Source of the DNA: Lucifuga dentata
Lineage: Eukaryota; Chordata; Actinopteri; Ophidiiformes; Bythitidae
Direction: 5' to 3'
NCBI GenBank assembly: GCA_014773175.1
Contig: VXCM01001391.1
Location: 1-64,000, forward strand
DNA length: 64,000 bases
Below are positions 23,135-34,622 of the stretch, one piece after another. Numbering within the stretch: the first letter of the stretch is position 1; every line of letters begins with the position of its first letter. A model generated the notes under the pieces. It saw only the letters and a program-made list of their open reading frames with translations, was not told the origin of the DNA and did no database searches. Position numbers and translations under genes: made by a program.

Positions 23135-23463
23135 AGCATCTCTGGTCTGCTGTAACAGGATCCATCAGTGAATCTTTGTGTCAGCTCGGGATTTTGGGAC
23201 ACTTTGTGGGCTTTTATCAAAGCTCAGAGCAGCTCTGTGGACATCAGGACACGTTTGATTTACAGATAACAGATGAGATGGCCTGGCGGGGGGGNCTAAC
23301 TGTTTCCAGACTGGTGACAGTTTGACAAACACGGATCCCCAGCTGTTCCCTCGACAAAGAAGTCCTCGCTTTACCAAAACCCTGCAAACCTCGCAGACTG
23401 GCTGATCTTTACAGGCAAAGCAGCGAGTTTCATCGAGTAGAAAAGGTGAAAACGTGATGTGGG

Positions 23464-23469
23464 TTTATT
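23464..23469 (-). terminator. TMEM273 polyadenylation signal
   Basis: AATAAA on the minus strand, about 70 bases downstream of the stop of the last exon. Confidence 0.5.
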
Positions 23470-23540
23470 AGTTACAGAGTTCACAAACCAGGACAGCAAA
23501 CATGACTGCAGGACTTTAGGCTTTCGTCATCTGTAAGCTA

Positions 23541-23650
23541 TTATTCTATGTTTTCATATAGGGTTAGCAGGATATTAGAGAAGCTTTGGTATTGGTTCTT
23601 CCTTGTCCGTCGCTGAGCAGGAAGAGGCATCTCAGGAAGTTGGCAGAGGG
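23541..23650 (-). CDS. tmem273: TMEM273 last exon
   Basis: Acceptor GTGTTTCTCAG at 23651, stop TAA at 23543-23541 and AATAAA at 23469-23464, about 70 bases past the stop. Reading from phase 1 gives ALCQLPEMPLPAQRRTRKN and ends LLTLYENIE. The close poly(A) signal supports a terminal exon. Confidence 0.6.
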
Positions 23651-26600
23651 CTGAGAAACACAGAGGTGAGGGGTCACATGGCACCAAGGTGGAACGACCA
23701 AAAGCAGCCAAAACACCAAACTTACCAGCAGCCAGCACAACAGCGTCCATGTCCAGCGTTACACAGCAGACCTGAAACACAACACACAGTCTGACATGAC
23801 ACCAAAACCTGTTTATCTTCCTGTTAAAGGACCATACCACCATTTTGCATGTTTGAGCCTAATATATACAATTTTCATACATGTAACGTTACTGACAATC
23901 ATTTTCCAAAGCATACTACTGGAACAGTGAATTAAAAATGTTTTTCCTACCTTCCAGACCTCCATTGGTTTCAGTTCATTCTGGTATGAAAATTTAATAT
24001 ATTAGGCTCAAACATGCAAAATGGCCAGTATGGTCCTTTAATCTCTGTAATTTGATGCTTCTTGAAGTTTTGATGAGTTTTTGACATTTTAATTTGACCT
24101 CCAGAAAAGTTAAGACTCTGAGCAACATGTTACAAAATTGGATGGATGGTTGTTGGATTATTAACTGCAGCTAGTTAAAACACACACACACACACTTACA
24201 GACATAGAAAAAAAAAGTGTTATTAAAAGTCGTTGCTAGATGCACTAAGAAAAAACTCAGTTTAACTTTTTTCTCATAAAAACCCAGAGACGTTTTTCTC
24301 ACGGTTTCTAAACTGTGGCTTCTAAATTTTATAAGCATGATTAATAAAACATGAATCTCAACATCCTTAGAGGATATGTGGGCCGAAATTGAATTTAATA
24401 GATTTTTTTTAAATTAATTTTTCAGGTTTGTACTTGTATAAATATAAATGTCAGATCTCCAGGCAGAAAAAGGATTTTAATTCTGATCTGAACTCAGAGT
24501 TGACAAAGCCCTCTCCTATTGGACGAAAGGGAAAGCCTGTTTTGGAATATTATACCACCCCCTTGTGGACATAAACACGAACTTCTCATCATTCCCCATT
24601 ACCCTTCATGCTGAGTGGTGCAAAATAATCTCTTTACTGTAAGTGTGTCAGTGGAGCAGTGTGGATTTTCCACAGGCTCAGCGATTTCAACAGCCACAAG
24701 CTCAGCCTCTTAATTAGCTGGATCCTGATTATTAATTTCCTCAAACTGCACTAATTAATCCTCACAGCCAAATAAAACTCATAATTTCAGTTTATGTGTG
24801 TTTTCCACAGAACAAAGCAGATTTATATTTTGTCAGATATAAATTTTGATGGTTTGGAGATGTATGAAATAAAACCTGAGATCTAGTTGACCTTTCACCC
24901 TGATTCCACTTTTGCGGGGTTCACATCACCCTGAAAATCATTGTGATGCCCTTTAACATTGCATGTCACTGGAGAAGGTTGCCACAGGATAATCTGTTTA
25001 AGCAGTAAATAAGGTCAAGTATGTCTCCATGTTTCATATGGTTGATACATACACCGTATAGAATTAATTACTCAGAAATCCCTAAAATTACTTATTTTAC
25101 TTAATTTTAAATACTTGTTAATATTACATATACAAGAATTTAAGAAGGCAAACTTCTAACTTGCTTGACAAACCTTAAGATATGAATCTATAATAAAACC
25201 ACATGCTCATGACCTCACCCGTGTTCCTAATGATGTAGAGCTTGATGGCGATGAACGCGGCGGCTAACAGCAGGCCAATCGCCACGCCGATCAAAACATA
25301 CCTGACATCTGATATGAAGACAAAAACAACCAGCGGGCATCAGAGGCTCGTTCACAAACAAGGCGTAACGCAACACCCGTCAAAGTGCAGGACACTGAGT
25401 TTGGGGAATGCCCGCTTGTGTTCTGAGTGTATGTGTGTGTGTGTGTGTGTGGAGAGTGGATATGTTTGATTTCACAACCTGTTTATGTGAGACTGAAGGT
25501 GTCAGTCATGTGATCAGGCTACTTTCCACACATGTTTGTTTGAGTCTTGAACATCCAGGAATCATTGATGGTGTTACTGCAGGTCATGTGATTGAATGAA
25601 ACATGCGGCTCAGATCACAGGATTGAACATTCCACGTCATTCCACATCCAGCAGGGATTTTTAGGACATGTTTGAAACATGTTTGACAGCCATGAAGCCA
25701 TGTATGATGAAGATTGGGCACTTATGGAGCAACATGTTGTGTCTTGATTATTATTTAAGAATACTGTTTGTAAACTGTTTAGAATCTACAGCATAATAGT
25801 GTATTTTTAATATTTTCAGTCAAGTTGTCATGTTTTTAAATATGTCATAAAGAGAAAAAAAAAATCACAAAAGAGTAAAGCAGTTACATTACATAGTAGT
25901 TATAATTTTGAAGGGAATGCATTTTACAGATTTCCATGGGTTTTTTTGAGGGTTTATTTGGAAACCTTTGCAATGCTTTAATATGAAAAAAAATCCATCA
26001 GCATCTGCTCTACCTTTGCCTGCACAGCACTGTGCACACTGAGTGAAAACAGGCTGTTTTAGGTACTGTGCCTTTAATGTAGCAGATGCTAGGTAAACAC
26101 TGCTGCTAGCCAAAATGATGCAGTTCTACTTTCCTGTGCTGTAGCACTAATGTGCACACTAAGTGAAAACACTTCCTTGTTAGTGGGTGTGTCTAAGCAG
26201 GTGAATAGGCAGGTAAATTCATGTTAGAGGTAATGGACCAATCAAATTGAAGCTGTCAGGACTTCTGGGTTTGTCTTACTGGATGTGTTTCTGCAGACAT
26301 CAACCTCAAGTTTTGCAGCTTTGACAATGTTCAGCATTGTTTGTTTTCCTGGAAGTGGTTCTGTAGTGGTGGTTGTGTTTTTACTCCTTACCTAGTTTAT
26401 CATCAGGATCTGTTCCGTCTGCTCTCACTCTCATCAGCAGGTAACCTGAAACAGATTGACTTTGTGTTTACAGGCTGTTCAGGCAGACAGGAAGCAGGTA
26501 TCAGCACCACATCAGATAAGACGGATTTCAGTCTCCGTGTTCTCACAGTCTGATGTGCTCAGCAAAACAACCACAGCATACAAATTTCAAATGTTCAAAT

Positions 26601-28523
26601 TTCTCTCTTTGGGAAAAAGGCTCAAAGACGAGCAGATTCAGGAACAACACATATACTTCTGTAAGTCCTGTTTGAAATGATTCTCAGGACCTTGTTTTTT
26701 TATTGCTCTTTGTAACTTATGATTCAACTTTATTTAGCTCTGATTCAATGTTGCACTTTTTAGCTGTTATTTATTGCTAATTAGCATTTTTAATGGGTCT
26801 TATAACTCACTTATATATATATATGTGTGTGTGCGTGTGTGTGTGCGCGCAATATATATGTGTATATTTGTCCGTTTATGTATTATGAGCACACAGCTGA
26901 TTCCTATCAACTGTAAGTTGACATGGCAATAAAGTATTGTATATTGTACGAAGTCGTATCTCTTTCATTTGTCATAGTTAAATATCAGGATAGGTGTATG
27001 TAATATTTTTGGCGATGGCCATGTTACATCATTTCCTTTTTTGCATTTTTCTTTTGTGCACAAACACGTATGCATTTCACAGCATGCTGATGGACACCAG
27101 CAGGTCTGATCAGGACAGCGACTCATCATGGGATGATCTGTGTCCTGACTGAACCTTTTGCCAGACCCAAACGGACTTGATGGATCAGTTCTGCGATGCT
27201 TTCAGCTGAAAGAGTCCTGGCCGTCAGAAGAGAAACTCGGATAAGGTTTCCTATGACCAGACCTCAAGCTCTTATGTAATGTGTCATGTCTGGCGAAGAG
27301 AACATGGATGGCGTGACAACTTGTTGCTGCTTTAGCTCACAAGCTACACCAATGTCCAAAAACTAGACCTGCAGATTTACATTTAAAAATACTGCCAAAA
27401 TACTGCATTTATAGTTATTTAGTACACAAACTGGACCTGGCTGCTGGTTAGAAAATGAGATTGTGCTTTTTTTTTTTTAAAGATCAAATNCACAAACTGG
27501 ACCTGGCTGCTGGTTAGAAAATGAGATTGTGCTTTTTTTTTTTTAAAGATCAAATCCTATAAGTCTGCTTACTAAATTTCCACAGAGTCACAGATCCAGG
27601 AAAGGTGGATTAATTGAGTAAAACTCCACAAGTAGGTACACATTACGCATTTATGAAGTAACTATTGAAGCGACACCTACGTTGTGTAGCCAAGTGCTTA
27701 AACTGTTGACAAAGATGCTGAGAGGAAATGAGTTTAGGGATGGCAATTTTGAGTTTTCAAAATGTCTTGACACATTATATTGTTTTGAAACGTTTCGAAA
27801 CATCTCGCTCAACGCTGACATCTACTGGCAGGTGTTGTAATTGCAGCAGTTGAACGCCTCCTGTTCCTAAATGTGAACATTTTTCATGCAGATGCAATCA
27901 AACCATCAATTATTCACTGAGGACTTAATTTTATGTATGTGACCACAGAGATGCACACTTTGTGCTGATGATTTATAGACCTTATGACATAAATATTTAT
28001 CTTATCACATTTATGTCATGGCAACTGACAACAATTTTTTGTTTGTTATACTTATGAGATGATGATTGTCTGCATTTTAATTTGTGCCAATTGCTCTAAA
28101 CCAGCTTTTAATAAATCATTTTCCTTGAAGAAAATTGTGGTGCATGGTGGCGTTATGCCACGCCTCCTAAACCGTCAGATGACGACTGCATGAGAAGTTT
28201 TGAAACAGGACATGTCGGTGTTTCAAAACTATTCGAACTTCTGTGTTGAAATTGCCATCCCTAGATGAGTTTAGCATTATCAACATGCAGACTTGAGCTC
28301 ATTATTAAATTCTCACCTCAGAATTCCTGCCTATGTATAAAACCATAATACAAACCCCTCTAACCCATCAACTCAGCTAGTTTACATCTCAGCTGTTTAA
28401 AAGTGAGCAAAGCCCTTTTATCATGAGCTAAAACACAGAATGTCATCTGTGGACATGCTCACCGGTAATGAGGACGGTTCTGAGGACAGAAGACGAAGCT
28501 GCGCTCGTCTCAAACAGCCTCAT
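23541..28523 (-). CDS. tmem273: Probable TMEM273: small single-pass membrane protein
   Basis: The model joins 28523-28463, 25308-25219 and 23650-23541, all with phase-1 junctions, giving 86 residues (human about 105). The middle exon encodes DVRYVLIGVAIGLL followed by Ala/Ile-rich helix residues and KLYIIRNT. This matches the human TMEM273 pattern, a Phe-Lys-Tyr-Ala-Leu-Ile-Gly start and a Lys-x-x-x-Ile-Arg end. The last exon encodes PLPAQRRTRKNQYQSFSN and ends TLYENIE. The position between VSTM4 and CEFIP, on the VSTM4 strand, is as in human. The first exon (MRLFETSAASSSVLRTVLIT) fits by phase but is a poor signal peptide, so it may be wrong. Function is unknown. Confidence 0.6.
23726..23771 (-). 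CDS. Candidate 46-base cassette exon in TMEM273
   Basis: It has a strong acceptor (GTTGTGTTTCAG) and a strong donor (CTGCTG then GTAAGT). Because 46 is not a multiple of 3, including it between the transmembrane and last exons changes the tail to GLLCNAGHGRCCAGCC followed by a few residues and a stop. It could be an alternative Cys-rich tail, a poison exon or a chance pair of sites. Confidence 0.35.
23824..24041. mobile_element. TTAA-ended MITE, copy 5 (internal deletion, 218 bp)
   Basis: It runs from TTAAAGGACCATACC to AGTATGGTCCTTTAA. The inverted ends are kept but most of the interior is missing. It lies in the TMEM273 intron. Confidence 0.8.
25219..25308 (-). CDS. tmem273: TMEM273 transmembrane exon
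   Basis: 90 bases between acceptor TTCATATCAG and donor GTGAGG, phase 1 on both sides. It encodes one strongly hydrophobic helix ending in basic residues. This is the best-supported part of the gene. Confidence 0.75.
25890..26250 (-). repeat. Dispersed repeat family R300, reverse copy
   Basis: On the minus strand it follows the 60485-60850 copy: pieces of 'tttacctgcct' and 'gacacaccca', then 'gttttcactcagtgtgcaca'. A related piece, 'gaaacctttgc' with 'atgctttaat', recurs at 29397-29420. Confidence 0.5.
26814..26868. repeat. Alternating purine-pyrimidine tract
   Basis: Mostly alternating TA, TG and CG steps form one block, including tgtgtgtgcgcgc, of a type that can adopt Z-DNA. Confidence 0.8.
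27425..27555. other. Assembly artefact: 65-bp direct duplication around N27490
   Basis: 27425-27489 and 27491-27555 look the same, one N apart. Confidence 0.85.
27735..28263. mobile_element. hAT-like MITE (529 bp)
   Basis: Terminal inverted repeats TAGGGATGGCAATTT and AAATTGCCATCCCTA are perfect. They are flanked by 8-base near-duplications, aatgagtt and gatgagtt (7 of 8 match). Eight-base target duplications are the hAT hallmark. There is no transposase. Confidence 0.75.
28463..28523 (-). CDS. Tentative TMEM273 first exon
   Basis: ATG at 28523, 61 coding bases, donor GTGAGC, phase 1 as the next exon needs, with an in-frame stop upstream. The peptide is not clearly a signal sequence. Chance is a real alternative. 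Confidence 0.3.
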
Positions 28524-28678
28524 CTCGCGTTGATTCTGGATGGTTCTCTCAGCATTCAGCAAGTGCTGAAGCTCTTATTTGTGTGTTTTTATGGGTCATT
28601 TCCTGAACTTGTGGCTTTCAGAGCTTTGCTGATTAAACGATACAGAAGTGTCTGTCTGCGTTTGTTCACATGGCACCT

Positions 28679-28811
28679 AATGAAAAACCTATTAGATAGA
28701 CTTTTATTGGGGGATTTATTTATTTTTTTTTTTTAACCCTTTGANAATGAAAAACCTATTAGATAGACTTTTATTGGGGGATTTATTTATTTTTTTTTTT
28801 TAACCCTTTGA
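28679..28811. other. Assembly artefact: 66-bp direct duplication around N28745
   Basis: 28679-28744 and 28746-28811 look the same, one N apart. Confidence 0.85.
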
Positions 28812-29116
28812 GTTTAAGGGTTAAAAAAAATCCCCCAACAGAAGTTCTATCTCTTGAGAGATTCCATTCAAAGTAATAATCCAATCCAAGTGATGCCTTT
28901 CTGGTGTCTGGTTTTGTTTCGAATAAAAAGGAGATGTGGGCAAAGCATTAAGAAGAGTGCCACCAACAGGAACTTAAACTTTATCAACAGAAGTATGTCA
29001 CAAAGGAAATTACAGGGCATATTTTACAGATTGTTCTGTTCTTTAGGGTCTATTTTGTACGAGAGCGTATTAGGGCCATATAAGACAAAAAAACCCTGAC
29101 AATTTTATTTTTTAAT

Positions 29117-29200
29117 AATGAAAAGGGGACAATAATGAGAACGGGAATCGAACCACCTCATATTGTAACTATGCCTACAGTACATGACCTTAATAAAATT
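29117..29200 (-). repeat. tRNA-like SINE or tRNA pseudogene fragment
   Basis: The minus strand carries GGTTCGATTCCCGTT, a perfect RNA polymerase III B box, about 45 bases after a tgtactgtaggc stretch. No cloverleaf can be completed, so it is not a functional tRNA. Confidence 0.35.
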
Positions 29201-32200
29201 ATACCTTTCAGCAATAAAGAAATACTTGTGCTTTTACTGCAAAATCGTCAAATTATCATAAGCATACAGACTTAAAACTGGTAAATTTTCGAGTTTTCAA
29301 ACTCACAAAATTTTCTTGAAATAATGCTGGGTTTTTTTTTGTTTTGTTTTGTTTTGTTTTTTGCCTCATATGGCCCAAATACACCATAATAATTTTGAAA
29401 CCTTTGCGATGCTTTAATGTGAGGAAAAAAACCCTGCATCCATCCACTTCTACGAAGCCATACCATGTAAAGCCAGAGCCAGGCTGTGGGAACTGCTGCA
29501 TGTCACCTCTGCTAATTTCTGCCATGGCTGCTGTGTGATAAACTGCACAGAGGCAAAATGTGGAAGAACGTCCTGAATGTTTGTACTTCAGCATCCGTCT
29601 GAAACACCTCGGCTCAGAGCCAGAGGCTTGTAGAGAGTAAGGACAAAAGCTTTCATTACGCAATGGCCGACTGCAAATAACAGAAAGCTACAACGTTCTG
29701 ATATTATTATTTGAAAATCAATAAACTTCCAGTTTGGAATGAGAATTTTCTAAACTGATTTTATCTGCATTCTGATAACATATGAACTGTATTCAAAGCA
29801 CATTTTCTAACTGTATATTTTAATGACATCATAGAATAAGGAATTAAAAAAATCGTGATTCATCTACAGTCTCCGTCCATCCTCCATCCTCAATGCTGAT
29901 TTATACTTTGACATGAATTGTGGCTTATTCTCAAAAGTAAATGTGTTATTCTATATCTTGATGTGTTGTCATCTGACCAGCTGTCCTTTAAATTCCACGT
30001 CTGGTTTCCTGACCCCCACAGTGGGTCAGTTCTGCCTCTGGAGAAGGAGGAAGAATGATCCGGCGTGCTCGTTCGCTCGCCCACTCGCTAGCTCCCCGTG
30101 GCTTCACAGCCAGCCAAGACACATGTGAGTGTCAGTCATAAAGCCACAAACAAAGGCTGGATCCTGTCTGTGCTGGACTTGGCTTCTTGCATTCTTGGGT
30201 CAGGGTTTTCCAGCTCGTCTTTCTGTCTGCTTTAGAAATTGATTTTCAGAGACCAGCTTCAAACAAAACAACCAGCTGGAATATTTAATATTCTTAATGT
30301 TAATGTTCTTTATGCAAAAATTGGTCTTTTGTTGGTTGGAGACATTCTCTAACCTCCTCGAGAAATACTGAGCCGCTCGCTCATACCTGTTCTGGTTAAT
30401 AACATCGCATGAACTGCAAATGACATGTTTCCCATCACTTCAACAAACTAAACAGCATAAACCACTTTTAGCACCATTTTCTAGCTGTTTACTAGCTTTT
30501 TAAAGTTCTAGAATGGTTGCCTTACGCAAACTTTACCACCAACTCTACAGTCTCCAAAATCTAATTATGTTGGATAATAGCAACATGACTTTTACTCCAG
30601 ATTGCTGCTTTCCAGGGTCTTTAACTCTTATTATTATTTCTTTGTGGGGGCATATGGGGATAGAGAGATTAAGCTGTGAATTTGGGTGGCTGGCACAAGG
30701 GCTTTGTTAATACGTGTTAATGGAACAATGGAAGAAAACAAAGTGGGGGGGGGGGCTGAGCTGTATTCTGAGTGCAGACAGCTAATGGAAAATGCTCTCC
30801 CATAACTCTGCTCACAACATGAAATAAATATGGAAATAAATATGATTTATCCTTGCAGCTTTGTGCTGCTGTGCACTGCACATTATTTAACAGTGAGTGT
30901 CTCCATCGGCCTTTTCTGTGGCTGGTGACAGTTTCAGACCTGGTCTTTTAACCTCATACATGCACCTTTACCATGACATTGTGCAAGTAGTGCATTCAGC
31001 AGAAACCTTCTTGAGTGAAGACAGTTTTTTTAGAATTTGCACGTGGGTTGTTGAAGTTTGTCGGCCATCGCGTGCAAGTTGACATTTGACAGAATGGCAG
31101 CGGTATGGAAGGTTCAGGAGGTGGAGAGGAAGGCTGTTACCTCATGAAATACAACATGACGGAAATAGACCAGCTTAAATATGGCACCTTCATGGAGCAC
31201 AGCATGTGGCACAGACAGAATGCAGCATGGACCTGCCATTACAATTTGACTTTTAAGGTGCTGAATTCATATGTATTGCAAATGTGGTATTTTGCAATTC
31301 CATGTTGTGATTGGTTGTATTTCTTTTTAAACTGTGGACTTAAATCTGTTACCAGCTTCTTTTAGCATTTGAAAAAGGCGTTATTATTGTATGTACTTAC
31401 AATCTACATAGGCATTTCCCCATGATGCTAATTACAACAAAATGCAATTAGGGCCAACACAGGTTCATGCATGAACCTCAATTATTACACTTACTTAGCA
31501 TGATGCTATTTAGTTAGCGTGATATTTTTAAAATTATCCCCAATGTGCCCTTCAGAGTTTCATGTGTCATGTTTCCTGCAAACTGTGTATGGCAGCAATT
31601 TTTTAGGTTAATTGTGTGTCACACGATGCAAGATAGGTATAATAAAATCTTAATTGTAATCTGTCACAGTGTACGATATCAAGTTGGCTGCATGTCAGAT
31701 TGTGCAATGATTGCCTGATGAACTGAAAGCAAAAAATAAAAAATAAAAATTGCAGTCACAAATGATGCACCTCTTATAGAAGTGGGTTGTAGCAAAAATC
31801 AAATTGTGAGATGCTGATCCTTAATTTCTGACACAATTTTGTCATAAGCTATAGGCGGACATATATATGTGTCTCATACTGTGATCTAAGACCAATGGTT
31901 TTGATTGATGAGCAAAAATTTTATCCCTATTTGCTCACGATTGTTAAGTTTCATCAAAAACCTCTGCAGGAACCTTTAGGCTACAGTACGTAATTTCACT
32001 CACGACCAGACTCCATTATAACACACAGAAAAGCAAATTCAGCCTCACCATATTTCTCAAACACTTCTCCATTTAGGGAATGTACAGGGTCAACCTTCAA
32101 ATTTGACCTCATTCATTGACTTCCTGTGACTCACAGAGGCGTATCATCAACAGGATGCCCCGTCCACATGTCATCTTAATCTCACAGCAACAACAGCTGC

Positions 32201-33871
32201 ATTAGTCCTAAAACTGGACTACTGAGTCACGAGCTTTCATGGCCACAAACCTGCTTTGTAAACAAAGTTTGAACAACAAGAATCAAACCAGGCCAGTCTG
32301 GTCTGTCCTATCAGTCATCAGAATTGGGACTACAGGTGAAAATTAGCCTGTGGCTATCTCTGGTATTTACAGAAATGTTTATTAATGTACACTGTCCCTG
32401 AAATAAATAAATAAATAAATTCTGCTCTGTTACCAATCTGCACCTCAGAGACTGGCACGCTTGAATCTGATGCAACTGTCTAAATCAAACAGCTTGTATG
32501 TCTGGTTGACAGAGACAGAATGTGTCACAAGCTAAAAGTTAGCCAACAACTGAACACCCACTCCCACACCCCTCCATATTCTTCAAGACTCAGATGATTG
32601 ATGCCCCATCTTCACATCAAGACACTCTGTTGCCTAACAGTAAAGAGAGGGTCCATGTGGGAGCCTATCAGCCCTTGCTGCTTAGTTACAAAAATAACCA
32701 ATGACAGTGTCCATTTCATCCTGCTGGCCTGCCGTGCCCTGCCACTCGACACCCACTGCTTATTCCACTGTGGGCTACCTAGCTGCGTCCCATGTTGCTG
32801 CTCAGTTTGGACACACGGACTTGCGTGTCTATTTTGGTACCTTCAGAGCTCACTATCAGGAGCCTGTTCACACCAGTGCGTTTGAACATGGATCAGAAGG
32901 TTTTCCTCACTTAGTTGAGTTTTTTTTGTTTCTTCAGCTTCTAGAGAAAAAAGTTTGGACATCAAGTGAGACAGTCGCTAACAGGTGTTTATTTCAGCAG
33001 GTGATTTGGATTCTGCACTCAGGATATTTTTTTGCTTGGTTCTTTGGTCTTGATCAGACTCACTCAGCATGAAAGACCCATCACCAAGGTGAGCTAGCAG
33101 TGGGATCATATGGATGTTTGCAGGGACATAAATACTGATAGACAGCAAATACATGATTTGATAGATTTGGCTAAACATGCATGTCTAAGTACAGACTAAA
33201 CCAACAGCAAGAGATGCAGGTTGCATTTTAAAAATCTATTACACACATCGCTACAGTCGTAATATAATTTACATTAATACATGCGGATAACACATTTTTG
33301 TCTTCCTATGGTTGCACACTGTAGTTAAGTAGGCTACATCATTCCTTGGATAAAAATACACAAGCAGATGCTGGGAAAGTACCCTGGCTGCTAACTGATC
33401 CCAGGTTATGAGAGCTGGAAAATAACTTAATGGCCACTAAAGTCTCATGGAAAGCCAAAGCAGTCAGCATCAAGGTACAGTAAAGTCTCAGCTCTCACAG
33501 AACAGATTGGAATACTGTTATAATGATAATAATAATTATTATTATTATGATGTTGATGGTAATGTCTGTGTGGCCGGTTTCATTTACATACCCATGTTTA
33601 TCTTTGACAAGCATGTGGCTTTTGAAAATTGATATTACTTTCCAACTAGACAATCTTAAAAAGAAATTTTGAAGTAAAGATATCATTAAATACATCATAT
33701 ATGTGTTTATACTTGTCTCAGTCAACTTCATCTGCTTATAAGGAGCGTTGTGGTTGCGTGGATAGTCAAAGAGTTGATATGTCATGGCTGTGCTCCCAGG
33801 TCAGATATATAAATGGGTTAATGAGCTATTCTGAGATCTCACCCAGATAGCTAAAGTAAGCTACAGTACAG

Positions 33872-33982
33872 CAGCTGCTTCTAATGTGCACTGAGTGATG
33901 TGATGATTTACTTGCATTTCCTGACCTCCGTGACACAAACTGACTGCTGTGATTGTTCTAAACTGTAATGTGCTATAAATAA
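33872..33982 (+). promoter_or_regulatory. Candidate CEFIP promoter elements (E-box, MEF2/TATA)
   Basis: CAGCTG (33872-33877) is an E-box. CTATAAATAA (33973-33982) fits the MEF2 consensus and also contains a canonical TATAAATA. They lie about 500 bases upstream of a good acceptor (TTTTTCATACCAG, exon from 34475) that would begin the exon carrying the CEFIP start. MEF2 and E-box control would suit a heart and muscle gene. The transcription start itself is not visible. Confidence 0.35.
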
Positions 33983-34622
33983 AACCCAACACATTATTCA
34001 ATTCTTTAAAATATATGAAGGCAACTAGGGTGAAATGTTTGTAATTTCTTTACAATGCACACATGAGCAATGCAAATGGTAATCTTTTTCTAACATCATT
34101 CCTATTTAAAAAAAAAAAATCTAGCAAATTGTTCTCATAACCAGCAACTGTTTTGTTTAACACAGGTTCAGGCACTGTACAGAGCTTAAAATAGCCAGGC
34201 TGATGATATGAAGTGTTTGTCTGCTGGCTGCATAGTGACAGCATGGCTGAAGCCTGCACGCCTCGCATGTAAAGGTCACCAGTGCAACTCCAGAGTTCAA
34301 AACCATTTATAGTAATCATGTCAGTTGAACAACCTTTTTTACAGGTTTCTGAGCTGCACAAGCCTTGATATAACAACTCCTTACAGTGTATGACTAAGTT
34401 CTTTGCATTAGTTTATTTATGAAAGAGTTTTTTTTATTGATCTGACATTGATTTCAATGTGTTTTTCATACCAGGAAGTTGAGATATCTTCGCCAGTTCC
34501 CCAATGTCGAATTAAGGAATTAAAGACCTAACTAAAGGATCTTGAGCTGCAGTAGCCGCAGAGAAGGAGAGACAGGTGATGCATGAACCTCTCTGCTGGA
34601 CAGACGCAAAGGTGTTGACACC

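Larger units (their letters stand above)
25309..28462. other. Tentative TMEM273 intron 1
   Basis: No exon is recognised. It holds an R300 copy (25890-26250), an alternating TA/TG/CG tract (26814-26868), an N-flanking artefact (27425-27555) and a hAT-like MITE (27735-28263). Confidence 0.5.
28524..34474. other. Intergenic region between TMEM273 and CEFIP
   Basis: I find no convincing coding exon. It contains a tRNA-like repeat near 29117-29200, an R300-related piece near 29390-29600, an (AAT)n run near 33520, and a possible CEFIP promoter near 33970. The divergent TMEM273 and CEFIP promoters should both lie here. Confidence 0.55.

Noticed and set aside
29117..29200. Functional tRNA gene
   Set aside because: The B box is perfect, but the acceptor stem and anticodon arm cannot be paired.
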